Assembly: GCA_008711295.1 (NCBI GenBank)
Contig: VUYV01000614.1
Span: 124,001 to 188,000, forward strand
DNA: 64,000 nt
Direction of reading: 5' to 3'
From: Anarhynchus alexandrinus
Lineage: Eukaryota; Chordata; Aves; Charadriiformes; Charadriidae
The notes beneath the pieces are model-generated. The model was given only the letters and a program-made list of their open reading frames with translations. It had not been told where the DNA came from and made no database searches. Position 1 is the stretch's first letter. The number at the start of each line of letters is the position of its first letter. Of this stretch, positions 1 to 10,530 are shown piece by piece. The translations under genes were made by a program, and so were the position numbers.

Positions 1-490
1 CCTGAATCTTCAGTTTATCATAATGAGTCCTTCTCAACCTGTGATTCAAAAGCATTTTGCAGATGGGCTGTCCTGCCAAATCCTAGTTATCACACGAGGG
101 CTCTCCCGCAGCGACCAGGCTCCACGAGGCCCAGAGCGCTGCCAGCTCTGGAAGTGATGTTTGGTATAAGAGTTTGAAAACCCTGGAGTAAAAAGGTAAA
201 AAGCAAACTTGGTTACGCTCTCTAAATACCTAGAGGGAAAACAGAAATTTCAGAAGTTGTTATGAAATTTCTCATTGTAGCAGGCAAAGCATAAAATCAA
301 CCTGCCAGTGGAAGATGAAGCCAGGCAATTTTCAGCTAGAAATAAAGTTCAGTGAAGTTCATTAACCTTTGGCACAATTTGCTGAGAGTTGTGTTAGATT
401 CTTTAACACAAAAATTTTTATAGTGAAAAATGAGATATCTCTTCTAAAACACATGCTCTATACACAGAAAATGTTATGCATGTTTTAAAT
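1..490. other. Non-coding flank, nothing recognised
   Basis: No gene, RNA gene or recognisable repeat is seen. The first ~160 bases are somewhat GC-richer than what follows, with short CpG-containing runs near 100-140. The rest is AT-rich and low in CpG. This is treated as unique intergenic or intronic DNA. Confidence 0.5.
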
Positions 491-545
491 AGGAGGTCAG
501 ATTAAATGATTGTAAAAATCCCTTCTGGCTTTATAACCTACTTTG
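491..545 (+). repeat. Old CR1/L3-like LINE 3' tail
   Basis: The stretch begins AGGAGGTCAGATTAAATGAT and ends in a CCCTTCTGGC-type block. It follows closely the 3' end of old amniote CR1/L3-like LINEs (GGAGGTCAGACTAGATGATC, then a CCCTTCTGGCC block). Only the last ~55 bases are convincing; upstream sequence to ~400 may belong to the same insertion but is too diverged to bound. It is a non-coding fossil without an ORF. The family was assigned from memory of the consensus, and a short tail cannot separate L3 from old CR1 subfamilies. Confidence 0.65.
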
Positions 546-960
546 CAAATAAAACAAAAGATATTGGCTACACTTGAAAATTACTTGGAAGCTTTAGTGA
601 TGCAGAACGTGACTGATTTTCCACTTGTACTTGCTATGTAATTTATAAGATGGATACCCCATCATTTCTCTGCAAACAGCACCAGGTTCTTGTTTGCTTT
701 TGGAAGTGGATCTTAGGGCTGCTATTTTTGTGCTGTGCCACATCAATGGAATTCTGCCTCTGAGAGGCTTCTTTTCTTCTCATATTTCACTATCTTAATT
801 TTATCACTGGCCAGTGAACAAACATGCTCCAACAACACATGACACTGACAAGCCGTATAGCTGCACGAAGCCATCTCCTCAGTCTGCTTAGGTTGGCTCT
901 ACCCATCAATTCCTGGTCAAAATTTGCTTCCTCCATTAGTCCCAAAGACACAGAATAAAT
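546..960. other. Non-coding spacer, nothing recognised
   Basis: AT-rich unique sequence lies between the LINE tail and the start of the antisense CR1. No supported coding, RNA or repeat feature was seen on either strand. Confidence 0.5.
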
Positions 961-1765
961 TAGTGTGGAAGGGACAAACATTTTGTTTGTTTACTCCAAA
1001 CTGCTGCTCAAAGCAGTGCTAACTTCAAACTTAGATCAGGGCCCTCACAAACCTGAAAATATCCAGAGATTGGGATTCCACAGGCTTTCCAGGCAGCTTG
1101 CTGCAGTGGCTAACTACTCCCGCAGTGAATTTTATTTTTCTTATGATCAGCTGGAATATCCTCGACTGTAATTTGTGCCCTTTGCCTCCTAGATTTTCAT
1201 TGGCCACCTTTAAGTAAAGTCTGTCCCTGACTTCTCTAAAACCACCCCTTAGGTAATGGAAGACAGCAATTAGATCCCTGCCTTAGCTTTTTCTTCTTCA
1301 GCCCAGCTGAACAAGCCAAGAAAAATGAACAAGCCCAGCTTTCTCTGCGACTTCTACATTAGCTGCTCCAGTCTCCAAACCATTTTTGTAGCCCTACCAT
1401 CGGACTTGCTTCAGTTTGTAAATGTCTGTCTTGTGATGAGGAGCCCAAAACTGGATTGTTAAACTACATAAGGATTCTACCAGCCCTTTTCTCCAGCATG
1501 TAAAGCTTCCTCTGAGTGGCAGCCATACTCTCTAGCATGTTGGCCACTCTGATATTATTTGTGAAATGGTTGAGAGTCCATTCTGTCCTACTGTTTTTAA
1601 CACAAACATTACTTAGTATTAGCTCCGATACCAATCCCTGAGGAGCACCACTGACCACCAGGTGGACTCTGAACCACTGACTGTCATTCACTGAGCCTGG
1701 TTGTACGTCCAGTTTTCAACTCTCCTTGTAGACCAAAAGCCTGATGATTTTCCAGCAAGAAAGGC
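961..1765 (-). mobile_element. CR1 LINE fragment, dead, internally deleted
   Basis: This is an antisense CR1 retrotransposon remnant. Read on the minus strand, ~1691-1464 encodes the C-terminal half of a CR1 reverse transcriptase. An SGAPQG motif (residues 14-19 of the open 75-codon stretch) corresponds to the family's SGVPQG. An EWTLNHF segment corresponds to the strand leading into the catalytic FADD box, but here the box reads FTNN (1565-1554), so both catalytic aspartates are gone. About 1455-1380 jumps to the later IQFWAPHH motif (family: VQFWAPHYKK), which implies an internal deletion near 1455-1465. The rest (1300-961) matches the C-terminal end and 3' UTR, including a CTGCTCAAAGCAG block and, at ~961-985, the decayed GGTTGGAAGGGAC-like tail. 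The 5' end is truncated, as is usual for CR1. The upstream limit (~1765) is approximate. Confidence 0.88.
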
Positions 1766-4700
1766 TGGTATGAGATTAGTCTTGGTTTTCGCTTTCAAGT
1801 ATTTACAACTGGTCTGACAGATTCTTTGGTGTTTGAAGAGTCCTAGGTTTTCACACGCAACTTTTTCCTCTATTTTACGTTTCTTGTGACTATTGTGTTC
1901 TGTTTGGTAGAATTAATCCTATAAATCTGATTAGATTATAATGTACACGTAACTCAAAGGTATGTTAAGTGAGTGCCTTTTTGCAGTATGTTTTTCCTAC
2001 AAGGGAATGACTTAACCAAGATTTTTGTGTGACTAATGTTATTATCAAGGGTTTGAAATTGCTCCATTAATATGAATTCTGATAGACCTACTGGTGTCTA
2101 GCTTTTAACTTTCCATCTGCATTAAAAGTCTGAGAAAAGGCCACTAAAATTATTTTTAAAAGCCTTTGCAGGATATACAGCAACTGAGGTTTTCTTCAGA
2201 TATTCATGCTATACAAATAAGGACATTTAGCATTCACTTAAGCTTGTAATCTATTTCACCTTGATATTAATGGAAATATTTGTAGAAATATGCTCAATTT
2301 GTGCTAAATAATACCAAGACTTGATATTTCTCTGCCTGGGTCACATAAGATGATCTCTGAATTAGACACACTCGCAATTGTATCCACAGAATTTCTGTTT
2401 ATGTTATAGTTAGGCTATAATATGTCCCATTCCACCACAAACAAGGATGCAATTTGAGACAAGTTTTAATATTTTGGACTGACTGTGCACAATTCACTAC
2501 TAGTTTGTAGACAGTGATCGACCTTTAGAGACAAACTGGAAAAAACCAATACTGATGTCCAGAAAGAAACACTAAAACCAACTGTATAGTGTGGACTTTC
2601 TGGGTGACGTTCAAAAGCATCTGCAAGCTGTGAGCCTATTAATAAGTAACTTATACAATTGATTGCCTGTTCTGGATCAAATGTGTATTTTATTTCTGAC
2701 TTACTGTGCTCACCTGTGTCTTATCAGCAATGACCATGCCCCTACCTGCTGTCTCTTTTTCACGCCTTAAAATCGGCCAGTCCCTGGAAAAATAGAGGTA
2801 TTGTACAATCTGACCTAACAGAACTGGCAGCTGCGCATCTGCTTTATTGATGGATGATCTGAACAAAGTACTACCAGGGAATCCTGGCTTCAGACTGGAC
2901 ATATTTATTTCAGAAAGAGAAAGAGACTGGAGGATGGGCATGGAGTGAAGCAGTAAGAAGTAGTTTTGCATCATAATGCAGAATTCTTCAGTTATTGCCA
3001 AGAAATAATGCACTACTACAGCAGTCCAGTTCAGTGCTTCTCCAGCTGTGAATCACACCCTTTTCTTGAGAGATTTGGAGCTGAGTATGAAGCAGAATGC
3101 ACTCTTATCTGTGAGCTACCCTGTGATAAGGGATGAAGAGACAATGATTGTGAACGAGCTGGAAACTAAACTAATCAAGAAGAACTTTATTTGCCATTTT
3201 GTATATAATCCATTACAAACTGCTCAGATCTATCATACAGTAAGACTAGCTTTAAGACTTCTAGTACCAGATCAGAAATAGTGTAAACGCGTGATGGAAA
3301 AGGTACTGATTTGGTATGAACTTACTCTGCTGGTTCAAATTTGTTCCAAAGACAATGATGGATTAACTTTGTATAGGCAGGCTTTATGCTACATCCAGTA
3401 TTGTCTGTTTATGCAACTCTAACTTTGTGCCAGCTAAGGTACCACCTGACATCTGGTCTCCTGCAGGTGACATCAAACAAAGCGTAAGTGCATAAAACTG
3501 TTAACTTCATTATTGTCTTCTCCAAAAAATTCAAGACAGATTCAGTGATGTTCACATGCCTGAACTAGACCTAATATACATTTCTGGCTCATCCAGTACT
3601 GCACATATCTGATATTAATGGCTGTGAAACAGCTACAGACCTACTCTTTGCCAAGTTTCCGAAACTACTCCTTTATCAGAAGCAGACAGCAGCATCAATT
3701 ATGGGAAACTAGCAGGTTTGATAAATGATCTGAGACACAAAGTATACTTAAAGCTCATGTCTATAGTTCCAGAAGCATGCCAAATGTTTATTGAAACTTT
3801 CAACTCACAACAAAACAAAAAGAGTGAGAGGACTATTTAAGCCAATGCTGTTCTAAGAAAATGCTATGGTGTATTACCTCTATCATGTGAGATGCCAAAC
3901 TGTAATTATGTACTATAATATTACAACTTTACACTCTGTTTATGTGAGCTAATAGTTTTGAAATAAATGCTCAGATTGTTGTGATGCAGTATTTTCTTAA
4001 AGACCTGTAACAAGCAGCACAGAAATTTGCTCTTTGCCTTAATCTTTCAATACAGCATTTACTTTTGGTGTCGAGGCGGTCCCAAAATGAACGCTGCCAA
4101 TTAGTGAGAAATTGAACCAATACTTGCCATTGTGGGGAGGAAATATCACAGGAGAAATCAAGATTTTCCTTTTGGGGAAAGGGCAGTGGCAGAACACATA
4201 CATGCACAACTTATGTCTTTTATATAAGGGATCAGAATTATTTTTCTCTGTGATCCCTACAGCCAGCCATTTGCAATGGGTTTTCTGCAAATGGAATTTA
4301 GAGACATTTCAGATGAGGCACTAGTTCCCTCCATGCTTCAAAGGAGATGACACAAATATCTGCACAATGAATTATGGGGTGTTTCTGACATCTGATGAGT
4401 TCCACCAGACTGAACAAATCTCTGCATCACCGAAGCATTCAAGATAGGTGATAGCAAAAGATCAAGCTCTTTGGAGGAGACAATATTTTCTTCTCTGTGC
4501 TACAATGCAGAATAAAGGTGGAATATCATACATACATTTTTCTGTACACTTCAAGCCCAGTAAATTAGCAAAATCTAACAGTTAAAGCACTGTTATTTAC
4601 AAAAAAGAGTAGGAAATAAAATTTGTAGTTAAGGGACATGAGTGAGACATGAAAACATGCACTTGAATATATAACTATTAAAAAGATGGTATCTTGAATG

Positions 4701-6433
4701 ATAATTAACTGGCAATTGATATATCAATAACTGTTCAATTAATGGTTGCTGGACAATTATTGCCGTAACTGCTCAGTGCTTTGGTCACTTCATTTCAGGA
4801 TTCACAAAAGCTGTTGTTACTACAGTTGTTATGATTCAACTGTGAAGAAGGCTATAAGGGCTCACACCAAACTAGAATCAAATGAAAATATTTTGTCAAA
4901 ATAACATCACGATCTATATGGCCTTCAGTGTGTTGGGGAATAAGCTTACGGCTAGGAAGTTCTCTCTGATAAAGCTGAGCGTTTCTTCAAACTTTCATCA
5001 AAAAGTTTCTCTCTTATTTTCTTTTTGAATTCTGCATCTGACCTCCAAATAACTTTTTTTTTTCTACTACCATTCATTTATCCACCTTATCTCACTTTTA
5101 CTTCTTTTTTTTCCCTGTAAAGTAAGGTATTTTTTTTTTTTATCAGAGAGAGATGAAGACTAAAGAGGAGAAAGGTGGTGCATAAAAACATGAGAGTCCC
5201 AAATTGTCATAGCTCTCTGCTTATTTATTTAGGAAACCTTAGAAGACGGGGAAGGAATCCAAACAAAAATAAATTAATAACAAAAGAAACTCCCCGTGTC
5301 TTATTAAATTTATGTATGGAGTATAACCATATTCAGAGATGAGGCAGACAAAACAAGAATCCAAAATGGATTGCTGCTAGCTCAATGGATTCCAGAATGT
5401 CGATATGTGTAGTTAGGCATGTATTTATATGTAAATATATATATATACCTTGTATACATCTATATGCATATTTAGCTATGTATGTAGATACATACGTGTA
5501 TGCAGACACATATATTTAGTACATGCACGTTTCTGATTTATTTTCTTTCACTTCATCAGCTAGCATGTGGCCTATTTTATTAGACAAGAAATACTTTTCA
5601 TTCTGGTAATTCTGCAATGCATAATAGCATCTGTCTGTCTTTCTGTTCTGGCAGCCCTGTAGTGACCAGTACAATAGCTGACAGCACAGTGAATGGCATT
5701 TCTAACTGAAATGTTCAGCACGAATAACAGAGGAGTAAAACAATTTGCGAAAGGCTTGTCCCACCACACCTCCACCAGCCCAGCTCAATGGCCATCTGGA
5801 GCACTTGCATGACAGAGGAAAGAAATGCTTGTACTTCAATAAGTTCATTTTAATTCCTTGTTTCACAAAGCTGTCCAGAAAGTACTGAAAATCAATATAT
5901 GACAGCTCTGCAGCAGGTATTATGACTTCAGTCTCCAATTACTTTTAATAACTTAAATAACAGCAACAATGAGGAGATGTGAAAATCTCTCTAACAATTC
6001 CCAGGTCTCTCAAACTGAGGACTTCCTTTTGTGGATTGAGCCCTGGTACAATGTGATTTTAATTCTGGTGCTCAGAAGGGCTCAGTATTTTGATAAATTT
6101 CTTTCCCACATGGACTATGTTGGCTATCACAAGCACAAATCCCATAACTTAACTGAATTAAAAGTCCACTACAAATTAAGCTTCAGAAAAATATAAATTG
6201 ACATGCCTATCCTACATTTACTGAGTAGGGACGGATGCAAAGCACAAATACAAACCAGGGAACTCACTGAATCACAGTTCTTCATGGAGGAGTATGGAGG
6301 ACCACAAGTGACCACAGTGAAATCTGACTCAACAACACCATGAAAAAGACAAACACCCTACACATGGGTATAAACAAAACAGAGCTTCTCAGAGATTTGT
6401 AGTAAATATTTTTGTTCAACCTTTGGACACTTC
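1766..6433. other. Long non-coding block, no gene seen
   Basis: The block is AT-rich with T-runs near 5050-5140 and an AT-microsatellite-like patch near 5430-5520. Short open frames occur on both strands (for example 2690-3013 minus and 3048-3281 plus), but none resembles a known protein and their spacing is what AT-rich random DNA gives. No tRNA, snRNA or LINE signature was recognised here. Confidence 0.5.
5425..5520. repeat. AT-rich simple sequence (TA/TATG-like)
   Basis: Impure tandem TATA, TATG and TACATA units, including a run of alternating TA at ~5438-5448. This is degenerate microsatellite-type low-complexity sequence with no coding potential. Confidence 0.75.
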
Positions 6434-6453
6434 NNNNAAAAAAAAAAAAAAAA
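6434..6453. other. 4-N assembly gap next to (A)16
   Basis: Four undetermined bases (6434-6437) directly precede sixteen A residues (6438-6453). Homopolymers commonly cause base-calling drop-out, so the N block most likely marks a longer A-run of uncertain length. It could also be the poly(A) end of a small retrocopy. No recognisable gene body precedes it and no clear target-site duplication was found. Confidence 0.85.
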
Positions 6454-6689
6454 GACCTCAAAACCATCAACTAGTAAAAGGAGAGAGAGAGGGAAGGAGA
6501 CGAGGGGGAAGGGAGAAGTCGACTGGTGAGGGACGAGTGGGTAGCAATGAAAAACATCAGAGGTCCAGAAAATATGATTTATGCAGAAAATAGAGTAATT
6601 TGTCAGTATTTAGCTTAAGGAAGAAAAGACTAAGGGACACGATAACAGTTTTTGCTCAGACTTCTGCAAAGCCTGGGAGAGCGTTCTCT

Positions 6690-6885
6690 ATTGCATTCAT
6701 GCAGTGGGCAGGCTAAGAATCAAACTGGGGCAAGGAAAATCCAGACAAGACCTTGGTGAAACTGTCCTAATGGTAAGGCAGTAAGGACAGTGAATTCCTG
6801 GGACAGACAACCTGAGGAAGCTGTGGAGGCCCCATGTCAGTGGTGAGCTCTAATATCAGGTCAGAGAAATATCTTTGGGGGAAAG
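6690..6885 (+). repeat. Old CR1 LINE fragment (3' coding end)
   Basis: The plus-strand sequence follows the CR1 region for the extreme C-terminus of ORF2. A GGGCAAGGAAAATCCAGAC block at ~6727 corresponds to the family's GGGAAGATTCAGGCTGGAC, followed by AAACTGTCCTAATGGTAAG. Then GGGACAGACAACCTGAGGAAGC (~6800, quoted here in parts: GGGACAGACAACC and TGAGGAAGC) corresponds to the GGAACAGGTTGCC motif. It ends around AATATCTTTGGGG. Multiple indels show it is old and non-functional. Ends are approximate and the assignment is from remembered consensus. Confidence 0.7.
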
Positions 6886-8140
6886 ACAAAAGAGCAGCTC
6901 TCACAAGAGGAACTAGGTGAGCTCTTAAAGCTTTTTCTATTACTGTTCTCTACCTTATTACTTATTAACACACCGTACCATGAAACAGAGTGGGGAAAAC
7001 ACATAATTTATTAAACTAGTGAAATTCTTGCCTCCTCATTTTTTTCTTGTTTAAATACTTACTAATTGACTGATAACAGACAGAAATATGTCAATTTGAA
7101 CGACAGATGTTGACTTTTACTTATCCACAAATAAACTCTTTCAGCCGGGATCTACACCCAGATCTCACCTCAAGGCCTGTCTCATAATCCCTCAGCTTAG
7201 GTACAGACTGCTTTAAGCAGGCTCGAAGCAGATACAGAGCTGTCTAGTCTTGAGGCTTCTGCCCCTTCTTGCAAAGCTCGAGACACATTGGCTTGTTTGT
7301 GGCTTTGCTTTCTTTGCTAACTGGCATTTGATACTCTTTATTAGCCTTCTATTCATTATTTACTGATGGTGGATGTGTGACCTTTGACCGAAACACTAAT
7401 TACCAGCGTCATGATAGAGCTGCACATGTAATGATACCTGATCTTTGCACCGCTTAATGTGCTGCCATGAGAAAAGCAAAACTCTTTTCAGTCACGGGAA
7501 ATCAGGATTTAGCATAAAACCTTTTTCCTGACTCATGCTATATCAGGGAGTAAGAACACCCATGCCATGCACTAGACTCCTTCTCTTTCATCCGTGGGTA
7601 AATTGGTGGAAAAGCTGACCACAAGTACAAATGGCAATGCCTGATTTCATATGAATATCAGAGCCAATGACAGTCATGAGAACAACCTCAGAGACTGTGC
7701 TCATGCATGTACGTCATTCATCTGAGACAGCATCCTCTTTCCAGGGCCTACCTACACCTGACCGCTCAGCAGTCCCAATGCTGATCAGAAACATTTTTGT
7801 AATGGGACTCCTATTCAGCAGTGAGAATTAGAGGCTACCTCACCAAGGCACCCTTCTCCCCCCCCAATCAAACCTTTAAGAGTCCTATTTAGAATTCAAT
7901 CCAGTTTTTCAATTAATGCATGATGTACGTGCTAAACGGCACATGGAAATTCTATTACATTTCTAGAATCTTATTTAGGTTTTGGCAGTTTAAAAACCTA
8001 CTCCTTCTAGAAAAAGTACAATAAACATAAACATGCACACATATTTATATGTGCATTATTGCCATTTCCTTGGGGTCTAGCATTTATAATGCTGAGTCTC
8101 TCCTAACCACCACTGGAACTACAGTAAGACTAAAGCCCAC
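6886..8140. other. Non-coding block with candidate conserved element
   Basis: No gene is seen. The segment ~7260-7500 is less AT-rich, carries a DR1 nuclear-receptor-type site and several homeodomain-like TAAT cores, and looks more like a conserved regulatory element than decayed repeat. The rest (including a C-run at ~7858-7865) has nothing identifiable. Confidence 0.4.
7378..7389 (-). promoter_or_regulatory. DR1-type nuclear receptor site (candidate)
   Basis: TGACCTTTGACC on the plus strand is the complement of GGTCAAAGGTCA, two AGGTCA-type half-sites one base apart. This DR1 arrangement is bound by RXR heterodimers, HNF4 and COUP-TF-type receptors. It lies in a segment with TAATTA-like and TTGCAC-like words, as seen in conserved enhancers. 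A 12-base match can occur by chance in 64 kb, so function is unproven. Confidence 0.35.
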
Positions 8141-8240
8141 AACTGTGCTTTGATTTGATTTAGCAAGTGCTTAGGCAGAGACTTAGAGACAACAGAAGGG
8201 CTCCCATTGGTTTTCATGAGATTTGAATTAGACCCCAGTG
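8141..8240. repeat. Possible ancient MITE-like fragment (weak)
   Basis: TTTAGCAAGTGCTTAGGC and a later CTCCCATTGGTTTTCATGAG resemble, loosely, the palindromic amniote element that carries GCAAAGCACTTAAGCA and TCCCATTGACTTCAATGGG. The resemblance covers only scattered words, with no clear terminal inverted repeat, so this entry is tentative. It is listed because better matches to the same class occur at 10459, 42301, 48602 and 58482. Confidence 0.28.
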
Positions 8241-8454
8241 TTGACTGTCCTTGGAAAATGGGAAACATGGCTGGCCAGAAGCGACTGAAGTGATCTTGCC
8301 TGTATTTCTAGTTCTGTGATGGGCTGGTCTGCGGACCTCCTTAGTTTCATTACTTAGAAGACAAGGTAGTTTGAGACAAACCATCCCTAGATGAGTGTTC
8401 TTACAGCACCTAGAACAACAGATTCCAATGTACTATCACAGAATAAGCTGTAGT

Positions 8455-8520
8455 TCATAACTCTGCAGGAGATTGGACCAGATGACCAACCTAAACTATA
8501 CTCAAGTCCTATGATAACAG
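8455..8520 (+). repeat. CR1 LINE 3' tail (old)
   Basis: GGAGATTGGACCAGATGACC followed by AACCTAAACTATACTCAAG and CCTATGATAAC reproduces the CR1 3' end (GGTTGGACTAGATGACC, then AACCTAAACTATTCTATGAT). About 10 bases of the consensus between the two blocks are missing. Only the tail is recognisable; sequence from ~8380 may belong to it. Confidence 0.7.
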
Positions 8521-10458
8521 CAGAATTGACCTCATATATTTTCTTGGAATGTTGTAATAGTGTTTGCTGCAAACTTGTCCTTATATATTCTCTGCTATTT
8601 ATCACTAATGGTTTGTAATTACTGAATGACATAGCATAGACAAATATAACTTGCTGTTTGTTTCCTTTCTCTATTATTAGCCCATTAGTCCTAAAATATT
8701 GTATTTTACTTCATCAAAGATAGATCATTCAGATTTATTCTTTATTCATATATTCCTAGACTACATTCTTCTCTTGCTACTTAATTACCAAATTTAATTG
8801 CTACATTTCTGAACATGGCACAGTTTAAGATTCTCTCTTTCCTGAAGTTTTTCTCCTTAATATTTTCAAATTAATCATTCATTAAGGCCATTGCAGTGTT
8901 TAAGTCTTAACAGAACAAAACCTACTACAATTTTAGGTTTTAAAATGCATATTAAAAATAAATGATGTTGGTCAGAATGACAGGAGCATGCAGTTAGCTC
9001 TGCCCTCAGGGCAAACAACTCTCAAAAAAACTGGTGACCATGCCATTGAGAGATGACACAGGAACTGGGTAAAAGAATAAATTCCATATTACCTTGCCCT
9101 CAACAAAATGTTATGAATATTAATACAGTTGTATAAAGACTGAAACAAACCAAAACCCAAGATAAAATCAAAGAGAGAGAAACAAACAAGGGCTTACACA
9201 ACAAGTAGAAATACAAAAGGCTGGAGATGAAAAATAACTAAGCAATAGCAGAAACGGATCATAAGTTCTAGTCGTAAAACCTGAGCTCTGAAAACGTTAA
9301 AAACATCCATCCTGCTAACTCCACTGTTCAGAATTCTGCATTTCATATTAATGGAGGAAAATATTACATAACCCAGTTTGCGGTCAGACTGCTGAATGCT
9401 TTGGAGAATGCATTTTCCTGCACTAACTGTGTGCATTGGGACTAGGCATACTATTCCAGTCCTTACACCCTACTTTAAAGAAGAGTTTGTGTTTAGGATC
9501 TTGAACAGGTGGTACGACGGTCCTCATAGATGTATTGTCACCCATTCCTTGTCCCTAAGCCACTATGGATGAAGTTCACATTTATTTCTGAAAAGGACTA
9601 TCACCTTGCTCTTAGTCTTACTCAAACCCTCTTCTGTATGAGCTGCACTTACTCTCAGGGGCATTGCACTGGACTACTGCAGAGGGCTGAATTTCACCAT
9701 CATAATACCTTAATTGTTCATTATGAGTTCCTGTCCTGTCAGAGAAGGGCTGCAAAAGTAGACAAAATCATGGTCCAAAATGAGAGCTAAGTCCTTAAAA
9801 ACTTGTGCAATGCATTTATTTCTTTGTGTCTCCAGTTCCCTGTTCATAAGGTGGGCACAGCAGCAGTCACTGCACAGGATGACTGAATTCACAACAGCTA
9901 CAAAGGCTTTGGAGTTCTTTTTGAGTGAAAGACAATTAATATAGAAAACTCAAAGTATTGTTAATTGAATATGCAAATTCTTTTTGAGGAAGAAGTTAGT
10001 ATATGCTGTTCTCACAACATGCAAAATTTTATTGTTTGAAATGTCTACAGACTTTCTGCTGGCATGAAGATAATCTTCTCTCTCTGGTATTTAGAAGAAA
10101 TAGAAATTATTTGCTTCATTTATAACTATAAATGATTTTAAACCGAGTGGATGAACTTCTCTTGTTTTGTAAAACTTCGCTAACTTTTTATTGTCTTGCT
10201 TCTTTAAATATGTACAGAGTGTATTATGCTCTTTTCCCCTTTTTCAGTTCAGTAACTCCATATGGCAGTTTTAGTGATTAGTCTAGCATGTCCAATCAAA
10301 AATGGACTCTTGCAATGCTTTGATCAATGGATATTTGAATATAACAACATATATTGCACATAACTGAATTGTTTTCTGGTACTTTATGTTTCAGTAACTG
10401 CAAAGATTTTATTGTACCGGTGTTCAACTCAGATGGATGGTGAGATGTGGGTATAATG
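8521..10458. other. Non-coding block, nothing recognised
   Basis: AT-rich sequence with scattered short open frames on both strands and no recognisable protein. No repeat family could be named. An octamer ATGCAAAT occurs near 9969 but has no supporting context. Confidence 0.5.
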
Positions 10459-10530
10459 ACCCAGATTCTGCTAGACACTTACACCAGCATTAATATGGAA
10501 TAATCTTTCAGAAGATCCAAATGTAACTGA
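10459..10530 (+). repeat. Ancient palindromic amniote repeat fragment
   Basis: CCCAGATTCTGCTAGACACT continues as TACACCAGCATTAATATGGA, then ATAATCTTTCAGAAG. This follows a palindromic short element I recognise from reptile and bird DNA (CAGATTCTGATCTCACTTAC, ACCAGTGTAAATCAGGAGTA, then CTCCATTGA). Only one arm is preserved; the expected inverted arm was not found downstream. Non-autonomous and non-coding. The class is inferred to be a cut-and-paste DNA transposon derivative; the exact family name is not claimed. Confidence 0.55.

Noticed and set aside
965..1171. Open plus-strand frame of 68 codons
   Set aside because: It is the antisense of the CR1 3' UTR, so a shadow of the retroelement.
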